A DNA stretch of 64,000 bases from an uncultured Lachnospiraceae bacterium (GTDB taxonomy: Bacteria; Bacillota; Clostridia; Lachnospirales; Lachnospiraceae). Where the stretch lies: the NCBI GenBank assembly GCA_910579225.1, contig CAJTTI010000017.1, positions 1 to 64,000 of the forward strand. The letters are read 5' to 3'. Both the position numbers and the translations under genes were made by a program. This document shows, piece after piece, positions 40,550-49,074 of this stretch; positions within the stretch are counted from its first letter, which is position 1, and every line of letters begins with the position of its first letter. The notes beneath the pieces were generated by a model. It searched no databases and was not told where the DNA came from. It saw only the letters and a list, made by a program, of their open reading frames with translations.

Positions 40550-42475
40550 ATGGGTAAGTATGAAGATCTGGCAAAAGAAGTAGTAAAAAATGTAGGCGGG
40601 AAAGAAAATGTGATCAGTCTGACTCACTGTATCACAAGGCTTCGTTTTAAACTGGAGGACGAGGCGAAAGCCAGTGATGACGTGCTCAAAAATATGAGCG
40701 GAGTTGTGACGGTTATGAAAAGCGGTGGACAGTATCAGGTGGTTATCGGCAACCATGTGCCGGAGGTGTATGCGGATGTGATGCCGCTTCTGGGACTGGA
40801 GGAAGGGAGTGCGGACCGGGCGGAAGAAACAGGCGGTGGAAGCCTGTTCAACCGGGCTATTGACGTGATCTCCGGTATCTTTCAGCCGATCCTGGGAATC
40901 ATGGCAGCCTGTGGTATGGTTAAAGGCCTGAATGCCCTGTTTGTGGCTCTTGGACTGTATACGGATACCTGCGGAGGTTATCTGATCTTCAATGCCATCG
41001 GCGACGGTCTTTTTAACTTTATGCCCCTGTTCCTTGGTTATACAGCGGCGAAAAAATTCAATCTGAAGCCTATGATTGGTCTGGTTATCGGTGCGATCAT
41101 GTGCTATCCTACCATACAGAACAGCTCCTTGTCTGCAGGCGGGGAAGTATTTTATACTCTGTTTACAGGAACCATGTTTGAATCGGCGGTCTATACAGAC
41201 TTTTTTGGGATTCCGCTGATTGCCATGGACTATACGGGAACTGTAATCCCGGTTATTTTTGTGGTGTATTTTGCATCCAAATGTGAAAAGTTTTTCAGTA
41301 AATTTGTTCCGGATCTGGTGAAATTTTTCTTTGTACCTATGCTGACACTCTTCGTGGCGATTCCGGTGGGGTTTCTTCTGATCGGACCTCTGGCAACTTT
41401 TGGTTCTGCGATTATCGCAGAAGCAGTCATCAGCGTGCGGAATTTCAGTCCCATGCTGGCAGGCGCCATCGTTGGACTGACCTGGCAGATCCTGGTGATC
41501 TTCGGACTGCACTGGGGATTTATCCCGGTATATATCAATAATATTATGACCAACGGATATGACAATGTGATGATGCCGTTCTTTGCATGTACTTTCGCGA
41601 CCTCCGCCGTGGTGCTGGCGATCTTTTTTAAGACCAAAAACCGCCAGATGAAAGAGATGGCGCTGCCTAACTTTATCTCCGGGATCTTCGGCGTGACGGA
41701 GCCGGCAATCTATGGTATCCTGCTTCCTCTGAAGAAGCCCTTTATTATCAGCTGTATTGCAGGCGGCATCGGCGGCGGTTTCTACGGAGCCTTTAACTTC
41801 CGGAAATTCATAATGGGAGGCATGGGGATCTTCGAGTTTCCGGCTATGATTGAGCCGGACGGAAGCATGGGAAATCTGATTGTGGCTGTGACCGGTGTGG
41901 TGATTACCATGGTAATCGCATTCTTTGCTACGATGATTCTGTACAAAGAACCAAAGGCGGAGGAAAAAACAATGGAGACGGGGCGGCAGGAAGAGGGGAG
42001 AAAGGATCCCTCCCTGTTAAGAAGGGTTGAAATAGCAAGTCCCATGAAAGGCGAGGTGAAAAAGCTTTCTGAAGTCAGAGATGAGGCGTTCGCTTCTGGT
42101 GTTCTGGGAAAAGGGGCGGCTCTCCTGCCGGAAGAAGGGAAGGTCTACGCTCCGGCAGACGGAGAGATTACAGCACTGTTCCCGACGTTACACGCTCTGG
42201 GCATGAAAACGGAAGAAGGGGCGGAACTTTTGATTCATATTGGCATGGATACAGTACAGCTGAACGGGGAAGGCTTTGAGGCACATATCAAGGAAGGAGA
42301 TCAGGTGATAAGAGGGCAGCTTCTGATCAGCTTTGATAAGGAGCTGATCGAGGGGAAGGGCTATTGCCTGGAGACTCCGGTGTTGATTACTAATTCAGAT
42401 GATTATCTGGAGATTGTTGAGCCGGCGCCCGGCAGGATCATGCCCGGCGAAACACTTCTCAAAGCATTGAAATAA
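40550..42475 (+). CDS. bglP: PTS beta-glucoside transporter, EIIBCA
   Basis: Imports and phosphorylates beta-glucosides (salicin/cellobiose class). It is 641 residues in B-C-A order. EIIB phospho-Cys is in LTHCITRLRF near residue 26; about ten membrane helices span ~100-460 (GVTEPAIYGILLPLKKP marks the EIIC active region); after a linker, EIIA carries PADGEITALFPTLHALGMK and the phospho-His in LLIHIGMDTVQL near 565. RBS AGGAGG is present. It lies between licT and the GH1 gene. Confidence 0.94.
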   Translation: MGKYEDLAKEVVKNVGGKENVISLTHCITRLRFKLEDEAKASDDVLKNMSGVVTVMKSGGQYQVVIGNHVPEVYADVMPLLGLEEGSADRAEETGGGSLFNRAIDVISGIFQPILGIMAACGMVKGLNALFVALGLYTDTCGGYLIFNAIGDGLFNFMPLFLGYTAAKKFNLKPMIGLVIGAIMCYPTIQNSSLSAGGEVFYTLFTGTMFESAVYTDFFGIPLIAMDYTGTVIPVIFVVYFASKCEKFFSKFVPDLVKFFFVPMLTLFVAIPVGFLLIGPLATFGSAIIAEAVISVRNFSPMLAGAIVGLTWQILVIFGLHWGFIPVYINNIMTNGYDNVMMPFFACTFATSAVVLAIFFKTKNRQMKEMALPNFISGIFGVTEPAIYGILLPLKKPFIISCIAGGIGGGFYGAFNFRKFIMGGMGIFEFPAMIEPDGSMGNLIVAVTGVVITMVIAFFATMILYKEPKAEEKTMETGRQEEGRKDPSLLRRVEIASPMKGEVKKLSEVRDEAFASGVLGKGAALLPEEGKVYAPADGEITALFPTLHALGMKTEEGAELLIHIGMDTVQLNGEGFEAHIKEGDQVIRGQLLISFDKELIEGKGYCLETPVLITNSDDYLEIVEPAPGRIMPGETLLKALK

Positions 42476-42592
42476 AGAGCAGCATCTGCCGGAGAATGCC
42501 CGGAAGAACCTCAGGATGCAAAGGCGTCCTGGGAGCCTTCCAGATGCAGGGCATGAAAAGGGCAGCTTTGAAACTGTAATAAGGAGGCAGTT

Positions 42593-44011
42593 ATGGGATT
42601 TCCAGTTGATTTTTTATGGGGCGGCGCTTCAGCCGCCAACCAGTGTGAAGGAGGCGTCTTCGAGGGCGGAAGAGGTCTTGCCAATGTAGATGTATGTCCG
42701 GCAGGTCCGGATCGAAGCGATGTAATCACAGGACGCCGAAAGATGTTCCGGATGGACAAAGAGCACCGGTATCCGGCAGCCAAAGGTGTGGACTTTTATC
42801 ACCACTACCAGGAAGATATCCGGCTGATGGGAGAGATGGGATTCAAAGTTTACCGGATGAGTATCGCATGGACTAGGATCTTCCCTACCGGAGAGGACGA
42901 GACACCCAATGAAGAAGGACTTGCATTTTATGACCGTGTGTTTCAGGAGTGCAGAAAATATCAGATAAAACCGCTGGTGACGATCTCGCATTTTGACTGC
43001 CCGATTCATCTGATTGAGAAATACGGCGGCTGGCGGGACCGAAGGATGATCGACCATTACCTGCGCCTGTGCCGGGTATTATTTGAGCGTTATCGGGATT
43101 ATGTGGTCCACTGGCTTACCTTTAATGAGATTAATATGATCCTGCACGCGCCTTTTATGGGAGCAGGGCTGTGCTTTGAAGAAGGAGAAAATGAGGAACA
43201 GGTGAAATACCAGGCGGCGCATCATGAGCTGGTAGCCAGTGCCCTGGCAGTAAAACTGGCTCATGAAGTGAATCCGGAGAACAAGGTGGGCTGTATGTTT
43301 GCAGCGGGTGCTGCATACCCGTATTCCTGTAAGCCGGAAGATGTGTGGGAAGCCCTTTTGACCGATCAGGAGAATTATTTCTTCGTAGATATACAGGCAA
43401 GAGGGTACTATCCGTCCTATGCGGTGAAAAGGCTTCTGAAAAAAGGTGTATATCCAGTGATGATGGAAGGCGACGAAAAGATTCTGAGTGAGTATCCTGT
43501 GGATTTTATTTCTTTTTCTTATTATAACAGCCGGTGTATCGCGGCGGAAGAACAGGAGTCAGCAGAAGGGAATCTTTTTAAATCCGCTAAAAATCCATAC
43601 TTGAAATTCAGTGACTGGGGATGGCCGATTGATCCTCTTGGACTTCGGATTACACTAAATCAGGTATATGACCGTTATCAGAAACCACTGTTCATCGTGG
43701 AGAACGGCTTGGGAGCGGCAGATTGTCCGGATTCGGGTGGTCATGTGGAGGACGATTACCGGATCGATTATCTTAGAGAACATATCCGCGCCATGAAAGC
43801 GGCGGTGGAAGAGGATGGTGTGGACCTTATGGGCTATACATCCTGGGCGCCCATCGACCTGATCAGCGCCGGAACCGGGGAAATGAAGAAACGGTATGGA
43901 TATGTCTATGTGGATCAGCAGGAGGACGGAAGCGGTACCGGAAAGCGGCTCAGGAAAAAGTCGTTCTACTGGTACCAGAAGGTGATTGGGAGCAATGGGG
44001 AGGTGTTGTGA
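42593..44011 (+). CDS. 6-phospho-beta-glucosidase (GH1)
   Basis: Cleaves the phosphorylated beta-glucosides delivered by EIIBCA. It is 472 residues of GH1: N-terminal FLWGGASAANQCEGG, acid/base Glu in WLTFNEINM near residue 175 and nucleophile Glu in LFIVENGLG near 370. The last part, MGYTSWAPIDLIS, is typical of bacterial phospho-glucosidases. AAGGAGG precedes the ATG. Confidence 0.95.
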   Translation: MGFPVDFLWGGASAANQCEGGVFEGGRGLANVDVCPAGPDRSDVITGRRKMFRMDKEHRYPAAKGVDFYHHYQEDIRLMGEMGFKVYRMSIAWTRIFPTGEDETPNEEGLAFYDRVFQECRKYQIKPLVTISHFDCPIHLIEKYGGWRDRRMIDHYLRLCRVLFERYRDYVVHWLTFNEINMILHAPFMGAGLCFEEGENEEQVKYQAAHHELVASALAVKLAHEVNPENKVGCMFAAGAAYPYSCKPEDVWEALLTDQENYFFVDIQARGYYPSYAVKRLLKKGVYPVMMEGDEKILSEYPVDFISFSYYNSRCIAAEEQESAEGNLFKSAKNPYLKFSDWGWPIDPLGLRITLNQVYDRYQKPLFIVENGLGAADCPDSGGHVEDDYRIDYLREHIRAMKAAVEEDGVDLMGYTSWAPIDLISAGTGEMKKRYGYVYVDQQEDGSGTGKRLRKKSFYWYQKVIGSNGEVL

Positions 44012-44120
44012 CAGACGTAGCTGCGGCTTATGACTTGGCAAAGGGAGATTGAAATGGTCATTATCATTGCTGATTCAAATAACGGTTCAGAAGTTTATCC
44101 TGCGAAGACCTGAAAAGTGG

Positions 44121-44149
44121 TTGACGAATCCCTGTTGATGCCTGATAAT
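44121..44149 (+). promoter_or_regulatory. Sigma-A promoter of larC
   Basis: TTGACG at 44121-44126 and GATAAT at 44144-44149, with 17 bases between them, about 75 bases before larC. Confidence 0.6.
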
Positions 44150-44153
44150 AAAA

Positions 44154-44185
44154 CCGGCATGCCTCTTTGCCGGGATAGCAAAGAG
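44154..44185 (+). other. Two overlapping, mutually exclusive hairpins in the larC leader
   Basis: CCGGCA (44154-44159) can pair with TGCCGG (44168-44173). CTCTTTGC (44163-44170) can instead pair with GCAAAGAG (44178-44185). The stems share bases 44168-44170 and cannot form together. No T-tract follows. Confidence 0.4.
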
Positions 44186-44221
44186 ACGAAAATAAATGGG
44201 GATAGGAGACGGATTTTGATA

Positions 44222-45556
44222 ATGGAGAAAAAAATATTATATCTGGAATGTGAAAGCGGAATCAGCGGCGATATGACGGTGGCGGCACTTCTGGATCTGG
44301 GAGCAGATCAGGGAGTGCTTGAAAGGGCGCTGGAAAGTCTTTCAGTAAGCGGATTTCGGACAGTTGTCAGACGGGTGAAAAAAGCAGGGCTTGATATGTG
44401 CGACTTTGATGTGGTTCTGGACAGGGAGCATGAGAACCATGATCATGATATGGAATATTTGCATGGGCGCCGGAAAGACCATATGGAGGAAGGCGCCCAT
44501 GGGCATGAGAAAGCTCATCCGGAAGGACATTCCCATATACATGAAAATATTCATTCGGAAGAGGTCCATCATGTGCACGTACACGGCGAACATGTCCACG
44601 AACACAGAGGACTTCCTGAGATCCTGCACATCATTGAACATGGAGATTTGACAGAACGCGCGAAAGCGACTGCAATCTGCATATTTAAGATTCTGGCGGC
44701 GGCAGAAGCAAAAGCCCACGGAGTACCTGTGGATCAGGTGCATTTTCATGAAGTAGGCGCAGTGGATTCCATCGTGGACATTGTGGCGGTGGCGGTCTGT
44801 CTGGATGATCTTGGGATCACGGATGTGGTGGTCCCGAAGCTGAACGAAGGGCAGGGCACGGTCCGCTGCCAGCATGGGATCTTGCCGGTGCCAGTGCCGG
44901 CAGTCATGAATATCGTGGAGGCGCACAAGCTGCCTCTGCATATCACAGAGACGAAAGGAGAACTTGTGACGCCCACAGGAGCAGCGATTGTGGCGGCAGT
45001 ACGGACCGGCAGTCAGCTGCCGGAAGTATTTACAGTGGAGAAAATGGGGATGGGCGCCGGAAAGCGGACCTATGATCGAGCAAGTATGCTGCGGGCCATG
45101 TTGATCAGCGATGAGGCCGAAGATAAGGATCTGATCTACAAACTGGAGACAAACATTGACGACTGCACCGGAGAAAGTCTTGGATATACCATGGATCGGC
45201 TGATGGAAGCAGGTGCCAGGGACGTACATTATACGTCGGTTTATATGAAGAAGAACCGGCCGGCCTATCAGTTGAATGTGATCTGCACCAAAGAGGACAT
45301 CGAACATATGGAAGAGATTATCTTCAAAGAGACGACTACCATCGGTATCCGCAGGATTCCAATGGAGCGCACGATCCTCAGAAGGGAAATGCGTACCGTA
45401 CAGACACCTCTTGGAACTGCGCAGGTGAAAGTGTGCAGATACGGAGGGACAGAGCGGTACTTTCCGGAGTATAACAGCATAGTCGCCTTATGCCGGGCTC
45501 ATGGGAAAAATTATCAGGAAGTATACCAGATGATTGAGCGTGTGTGCGGGAAGTGA
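44222..45556 (+). CDS. larC: Nickel-pincer cofactor metallochelatase LarC (single ORF)
   Basis: Inserts nickel into the pincer nucleotide cofactor of lactate racemase-type enzymes. About 444 residues: N-terminal LYLECESGISGDMTVAALLD, a His-rich insert (~70-125, with HGHEKAHPEGHSHIH and HHVHVHGEHVHEH) that probably holds nickel, then VHFHEVGAVDSIVDIV and ETNIDDCTGESLGY. In Lactobacillus larC is made by frameshifting between larC1 and larC2; here it is one frame. The ATG at 44222 gives the family N-terminus; the longer frame to 44117 runs through the promoter. larA, larB and larE are not in the window. Confidence 0.88.
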   Translation: MEKKILYLECESGISGDMTVAALLDLGADQGVLERALESLSVSGFRTVVRRVKKAGLDMCDFDVVLDREHENHDHDMEYLHGRRKDHMEEGAHGHEKAHPEGHSHIHENIHSEEVHHVHVHGEHVHEHRGLPEILHIIEHGDLTERAKATAICIFKILAAAEAKAHGVPVDQVHFHEVGAVDSIVDIVAVAVCLDDLGITDVVVPKLNEGQGTVRCQHGILPVPVPAVMNIVEAHKLPLHITETKGELVTPTGAAIVAAVRTGSQLPEVFTVEKMGMGAGKRTYDRASMLRAMLISDEAEDKDLIYKLETNIDDCTGESLGYTMDRLMEAGARDVHYTSVYMKKNRPAYQLNVICTKEDIEHMEEIIFKETTTIGIRRIPMERTILRREMRTVQTPLGTAQVKVCRYGGTERYFPEYNSIVALCRAHGKNYQEVYQMIERVCGK

Positions 45557-45580
45557 ACAGCAAACAGGAAGAATTATATA

Positions 45581-45622
45581 AAAAGCCCGGGGGTGAGACA
45601 TGATCTCACGTCCGGGCTTTTA
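45581..45622. terminator. Bidirectional terminator between larC and the HPr gene
   Basis: AAAAGCCCGG and GTGAGA pair with TCTCAC and CCGGGCTTTT around a short loop. Runs of A and T flank both sides, so it can end the larC (+) and mannitol (-) transcripts. Confidence 0.85.
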
Positions 45623-45651
45623 TACATACTTTTGATATCTTTATTAAAAGA

Positions 45652-45921
45652 TCAATGGAGCAGTGAGAATTCTTTACGGATCTCTTGCACGACTGCATCC
45701 AGTGCTTTCTGTTCATCCGTGCCGTCTGCCAGGATGTCTATGGCAGAGCCTTTAGGGTGACTTAGGCGCATGAGAGAGAGCGGGTCTTTGGCATCTGCGA
45801 TCTCGGTGCCCAGCATGACCATGATGACACTCTCATAAGTTTTAGCCGTGCCTGCGACCTTCGCAGCCGGTCTTGCATGGAAGAAATCATTGGAATCCAA
45901 AGTAACAGATCTGGTGATCAT
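45652..45921 (-). CDS. HPr-family phosphocarrier protein with Asp at the Ser46 position
   Basis: An 89-residue HPr paralog. The PTS phospho-His is present in FFHARPAAK. Aligned by eye to Bacillus HPr, the regulatory site KSIMGVMSL reads KDPLSLMRL, so the Ser phosphorylated by HPr kinase is Asp. The rest (YESVIMVMLG, DGTDEQKALDAV) fits the HPr fold. It is the last gene of the mannitol operon, 84 bases after mtlD, and probably serves that PTS, uncoupled from Ser46 control. A general ptsH presumably exists elsewhere. Confidence 0.85.
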   Translation of the reverse strand: MITRSVTLDSNDFFHARPAAKVAGTAKTYESVIMVMLGTEIADAKDPLSLMRLSHPKGSAIDILADGTDEQKALDAVVQEIRKEFSLLH

Positions 45922-46005
45922 AACAGCTCTCCTTTCTGTTCTGCAGCTGTGTTCATAGCAGCTGCAGGAGATAAAACAGGTATCAGGAAGCAGATACGGA
46001 ATGTT

Positions 46006-47160
46006 CTACTGAAATAGCTCCGTGATTTGTCCGTATGCGTTTGTGATCTGCTCAAGCAGCGCGGCATCTGTCACACCAGAGATCTCGGAGAATGCAGCGG
46101 CAGCACCTTTGGCAACGATTTTCTCCTGAAGTTCCTGACTCTGGGCGTCTTCTGGACTGTTGTAGCGAAGCGCCGCTCCAATGCCAAGGACCAGTTTATC
46201 CACCGGCAGTCCATAGGACATAGCTGTGGTAAGCGGACTGACCAGACGGTCATCTGCAGAGAGCTTCCGAAGAGGCTCCCGGCCTACGCGGGTCACGTCA
46301 TCTTTCAGATACGGATTCTTGAACCGGTTAATGATCTTGTCAATATATTTGTAATGAGCTTCCTTATCAAAGCCGAATCTCTGGATCAGACCGTCCCCGG
46401 ACTGTGTCATGGCTGCTTTCACCAGGTCGTAGATCTTGGGATCAGAGATTGCCTGATCAATGGTCTTGTGACCTGCCAGTATACCGGTATAAGCGGTGAT
46501 ACAGTGTCCGGTGTTCAGAGTAAAAAGCTTTCTCTGAATGTATGCCATCAGGTTGTCTGCCAGGTTCATCCCCGGAATCTCAGGGATCGTTCCCTTTAAG
46601 GAAGCTTTTTCTACATTCCATTCGCAGTATTTTTCCACAACCACGTCTACGGGGTTTTCACTGCGTACCGGAGGTACGATTCGATCCACGGAGCAGTCTG
46701 CGAATCCTACATATTTTTCGCAGTAAGCTTTTTCCTCTTCGGAAAGGATGCCGTATACGTGCTCTTTTAACTGTGAAGTGGCGCGAATGGCATTTTCACA
46801 TGCGATGATATTCATGGGCTCCGTGCTGCCATTGGCGATTCTCTTCTGGATACCTTTGGCAATGGTAGGAGCAATGAAGCCAAGAACCCTCAGGCCCACG
46901 GCAGTGGTCAGGATGTCAGCTTTGGCGATTTCGTCGATAATTGCTTCTCCGTTGGACATAATGCCAGTGATATTGGTGATCTCCACGTCTTCCACTTCTG
47001 TATCCATCACATGGACCGTATATTTTTGATCAGCTGCCAGACGATCGATGATTACTTCGCTTACATCTGCAAAGACCACACGATAGCCTGCCTGCGCCAG
47101 CAGCATACCGATAAAACCGCGTCCGATATTGCCTGCACCAAATTGAATTGCTGTTTTCAT
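46006..47160 (-). CDS. mtlD: Mannitol-1-phosphate 5-dehydrogenase
   Basis: Oxidises mannitol-1-phosphate to fructose-6-phosphate with NAD+. At 384 residues it is normal length. The N-terminal dinucleotide motif is QFGAGNIGRGFIG; the active-site region is KLFTLNTGHCITAYTG near residue 210, and the Arg/Lys-rich C-terminal domain follows. It lies 48 bases downstream of mtlA. Confidence 0.95.
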   Translation of the reverse strand: MKTAIQFGAGNIGRGFIGMLLAQAGYRVVFADVSEVIIDRLAADQKYTVHVMDTEVEDVEITNITGIMSNGEAIIDEIAKADILTTAVGLRVLGFIAPTIAKGIQKRIANGSTEPMNIIACENAIRATSQLKEHVYGILSEEEKAYCEKYVGFADCSVDRIVPPVRSENPVDVVVEKYCEWNVEKASLKGTIPEIPGMNLADNLMAYIQRKLFTLNTGHCITAYTGILAGHKTIDQAISDPKIYDLVKAAMTQSGDGLIQRFGFDKEAHYKYIDKIINRFKNPYLKDDVTRVGREPLRKLSADDRLVSPLTTAMSYGLPVDKLVLGIGAALRYNSPEDAQSQELQEKIVAKGAAAAFSEISGVTDAALLEQITNAYGQITELFQ

Positions 47161-47208
47161 GATTACACCTCTTTCTCAAAAATAATGAACTGTCAGGATT
47201 GTCTGTTA

Positions 47209-49074
47209 TCAGGTGAGCTGTTTTAAGATCCAGTCTACGTCATTCGTGGTCTTCATTTTCTCAAGTACAGATTCGTCTTCCAGTACTTCACAGATCTTTG
47301 CCAGCAGATCCAGATGTTCGTCGCCAATTCCTGCGATACCGAAGACCAGATTGGCTTTTTCATCGCCGAAAGGTACACCGTCTGGATACTGGAAAAGAAC
47401 GATTCCGGTCTTCTTGACTGTTCCTTTTGCCTGAGTGGTACCGTGAGGGATTGCGATACCCATGCCCATGTAGGTAGTTACCAGTTTTTCACGCTCCTGC
47501 ATGGCGTCCACATAGGTGGCGTCTACATATCCTAGTTCACACATGAGTTCGCCGGCTGCCTGGATCGCTTCTTCTTTGGTTCCGGGCGTCTGATTCAGTC
47601 GGATTCCTTCTGCAATCATGACTTTTTTCTTGTTCGGAACTTCCGTGGGAATGACAGGATCTGTATTCTCTCCGGAGTCTTTCGAGACTGCTTCATCACC
47701 GGTGGTGAGCTGGATATAGAGGGCATCCAATGCCGGGTCAGCCAGGAAATTGCCGATTGTTACCATCTGTGCCTGAGGAGCTGACTTTTTCGCCCGCTCC
47801 ACCAGAGTGGTCTGTACAACGGCGATATCACAGTCTGCCGGAATATTGTCAACAGAGGTATTGATAACGGTCAGATCCGGGCGTGCCGCCTTCACGCGGT
47901 TGCGGAATTTGGTTGCACCCATAGCAGAGGATCCCATTCCTGCGTCGCATGCAAATACAACTTTTTTTACTTTTCCTGCGTCTTTTACTGTTGTAGTGGA
48001 AGAGGCCATCCCTTTGGATTGTGCTTTCATGGAGGCAGTCTGCGCCTGGGCGTCTTCCAGACTCTTGACACCTGCCATCTTGATGATCGGGCTTGCCACA
48101 ACAAAGGATACTCCGGCAGCGATTGCAACACCCAGGAGGGTCAGAAGCATCTGTGGACGGGGACTCATGGACATAAATGCGATGATGGATCCAGGTGAAG
48201 ATGCACCTACCAGACCGCAGCCCGTAATACTATAGAACAGAATCGCGCAGATATTACCTGCAATTGGCGCGATGATGACCATGGGGTTCATCAGCACATA
48301 TGGGAAGTAAATCTCATGGATACCGCCGAAGAAATGGATGATGATTGCGCCAGGAGCGGAATCTTTTGTCATCTTATCTTTGGAGAACAGCCAGTAAGCG
48401 ATTAGGACGCCAAGTCCGGGTCCCGGGTTTGCTTCCAGCATATACATGATGGATTTACCGGTTTCCAGTGCCTGGGTGGTACCAATAGGAGTAAAGATAC
48501 CATGGTTGATGGCATTGTTCAGGAACAGCACTTTTGCAGGTTCGATGAAGATTGCCACCAGGGGAAGCAGGCTCATACTCATCAGAAGTTCTACACCTGC
48601 AGTCAGTACGGACAGGATGATACCCATAATCGGACCGATAATATAGTATCCGATGATTGCCATAATCATACCGAAGATGCCTACGGAAAAGTTGTTGATC
48701 AGCATCTCAAAACCGGCGGGCATATGTCCTTCCATGGCCTGATCAAATTTCTTGATGATCCATCCGGCCAGGGGTCCGATTGCCATGGCGCCCATAAGCA
48801 TGGTGTTTTCTGATCCTGCGATACATCCTACGATTGCAATGGCGCCCATGACGCGTCCGCGGTCGCCGCCGATCATTTTACCGCCCTGAGCAGCGATGAG
48901 GATGGGAAGCAGATAAGTAAGGATGGGGGGATGTATGGAGGCCAGGCCTTCGTTGGGAATCCACCCGTCCGGGATGAAAAGTGCGGTAATAAATCCCCAT
49001 GCGATAAATGCGCCGATGTTGGGCATAACCATACCAGAGAGAAATTTACCGAATTTCTGTGCAAAGTTTTTCAT
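47209..49074 (-). CDS. mtlA: PTS mannitol transporter, fused EIICBA
   Basis: Imports mannitol as mannitol-1-phosphate. It is 621 residues in C-B-A order. The membrane EIIC part (~1-340) contains GGIHEIYFPYVLMNP; EIIB phospho-Cys is in VVFACDAGMGSSAMGA near 380; EIIA phospho-His is in MGIAIPHGTTQAKG near 540. In many Firmicutes EIIA is a separate protein (MtlF); here it is fused. Its start overlaps the mtlR stop by 4 bases. Confidence 0.95.
   Translation of the reverse strand: MKNFAQKFGKFLSGMVMPNIGAFIAWGFITALFIPDGWIPNEGLASIHPPILTYLLPILIAAQGGKMIGGDRGRVMGAIAIVGCIAGSENTMLMGAMAIGPLAGWIIKKFDQAMEGHMPAGFEMLINNFSVGIFGMIMAIIGYYIIGPIMGIILSVLTAGVELLMSMSLLPLVAIFIEPAKVLFLNNAINHGIFTPIGTTQALETGKSIMYMLEANPGPGLGVLIAYWLFSKDKMTKDSAPGAIIIHFFGGIHEIYFPYVLMNPMVIIAPIAGNICAILFYSITGCGLVGASSPGSIIAFMSMSPRPQMLLTLLGVAIAAGVSFVVASPIIKMAGVKSLEDAQAQTASMKAQSKGMASSTTTVKDAGKVKKVVFACDAGMGSSAMGATKFRNRVKAARPDLTVINTSVDNIPADCDIAVVQTTLVERAKKSAPQAQMVTIGNFLADPALDALYIQLTTGDEAVSKDSGENTDPVIPTEVPNKKKVMIAEGIRLNQTPGTKEEAIQAAGELMCELGYVDATYVDAMQEREKLVTTYMGMGIAIPHGTTQAKGTVKKTGIVLFQYPDGVPFGDEKANLVFGIAGIGDEHLDLLAKICEVLEDESVLEKMKTTNDVDWILKQLT

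Noticed and set aside
40385..41512. A long open frame on the minus strand (about 375 codons) opposite bglP
   Set aside because: It is the shadow of the strongly supported EIIBCA gene; the translation is rich in Cys, His and Gln with no family motif.
44342..45307. A 321-codon minus-strand open frame opposite larC
   Set aside because: Shadow of larC; its His/Met-rich composition mirrors the His-rich insert of LarC.
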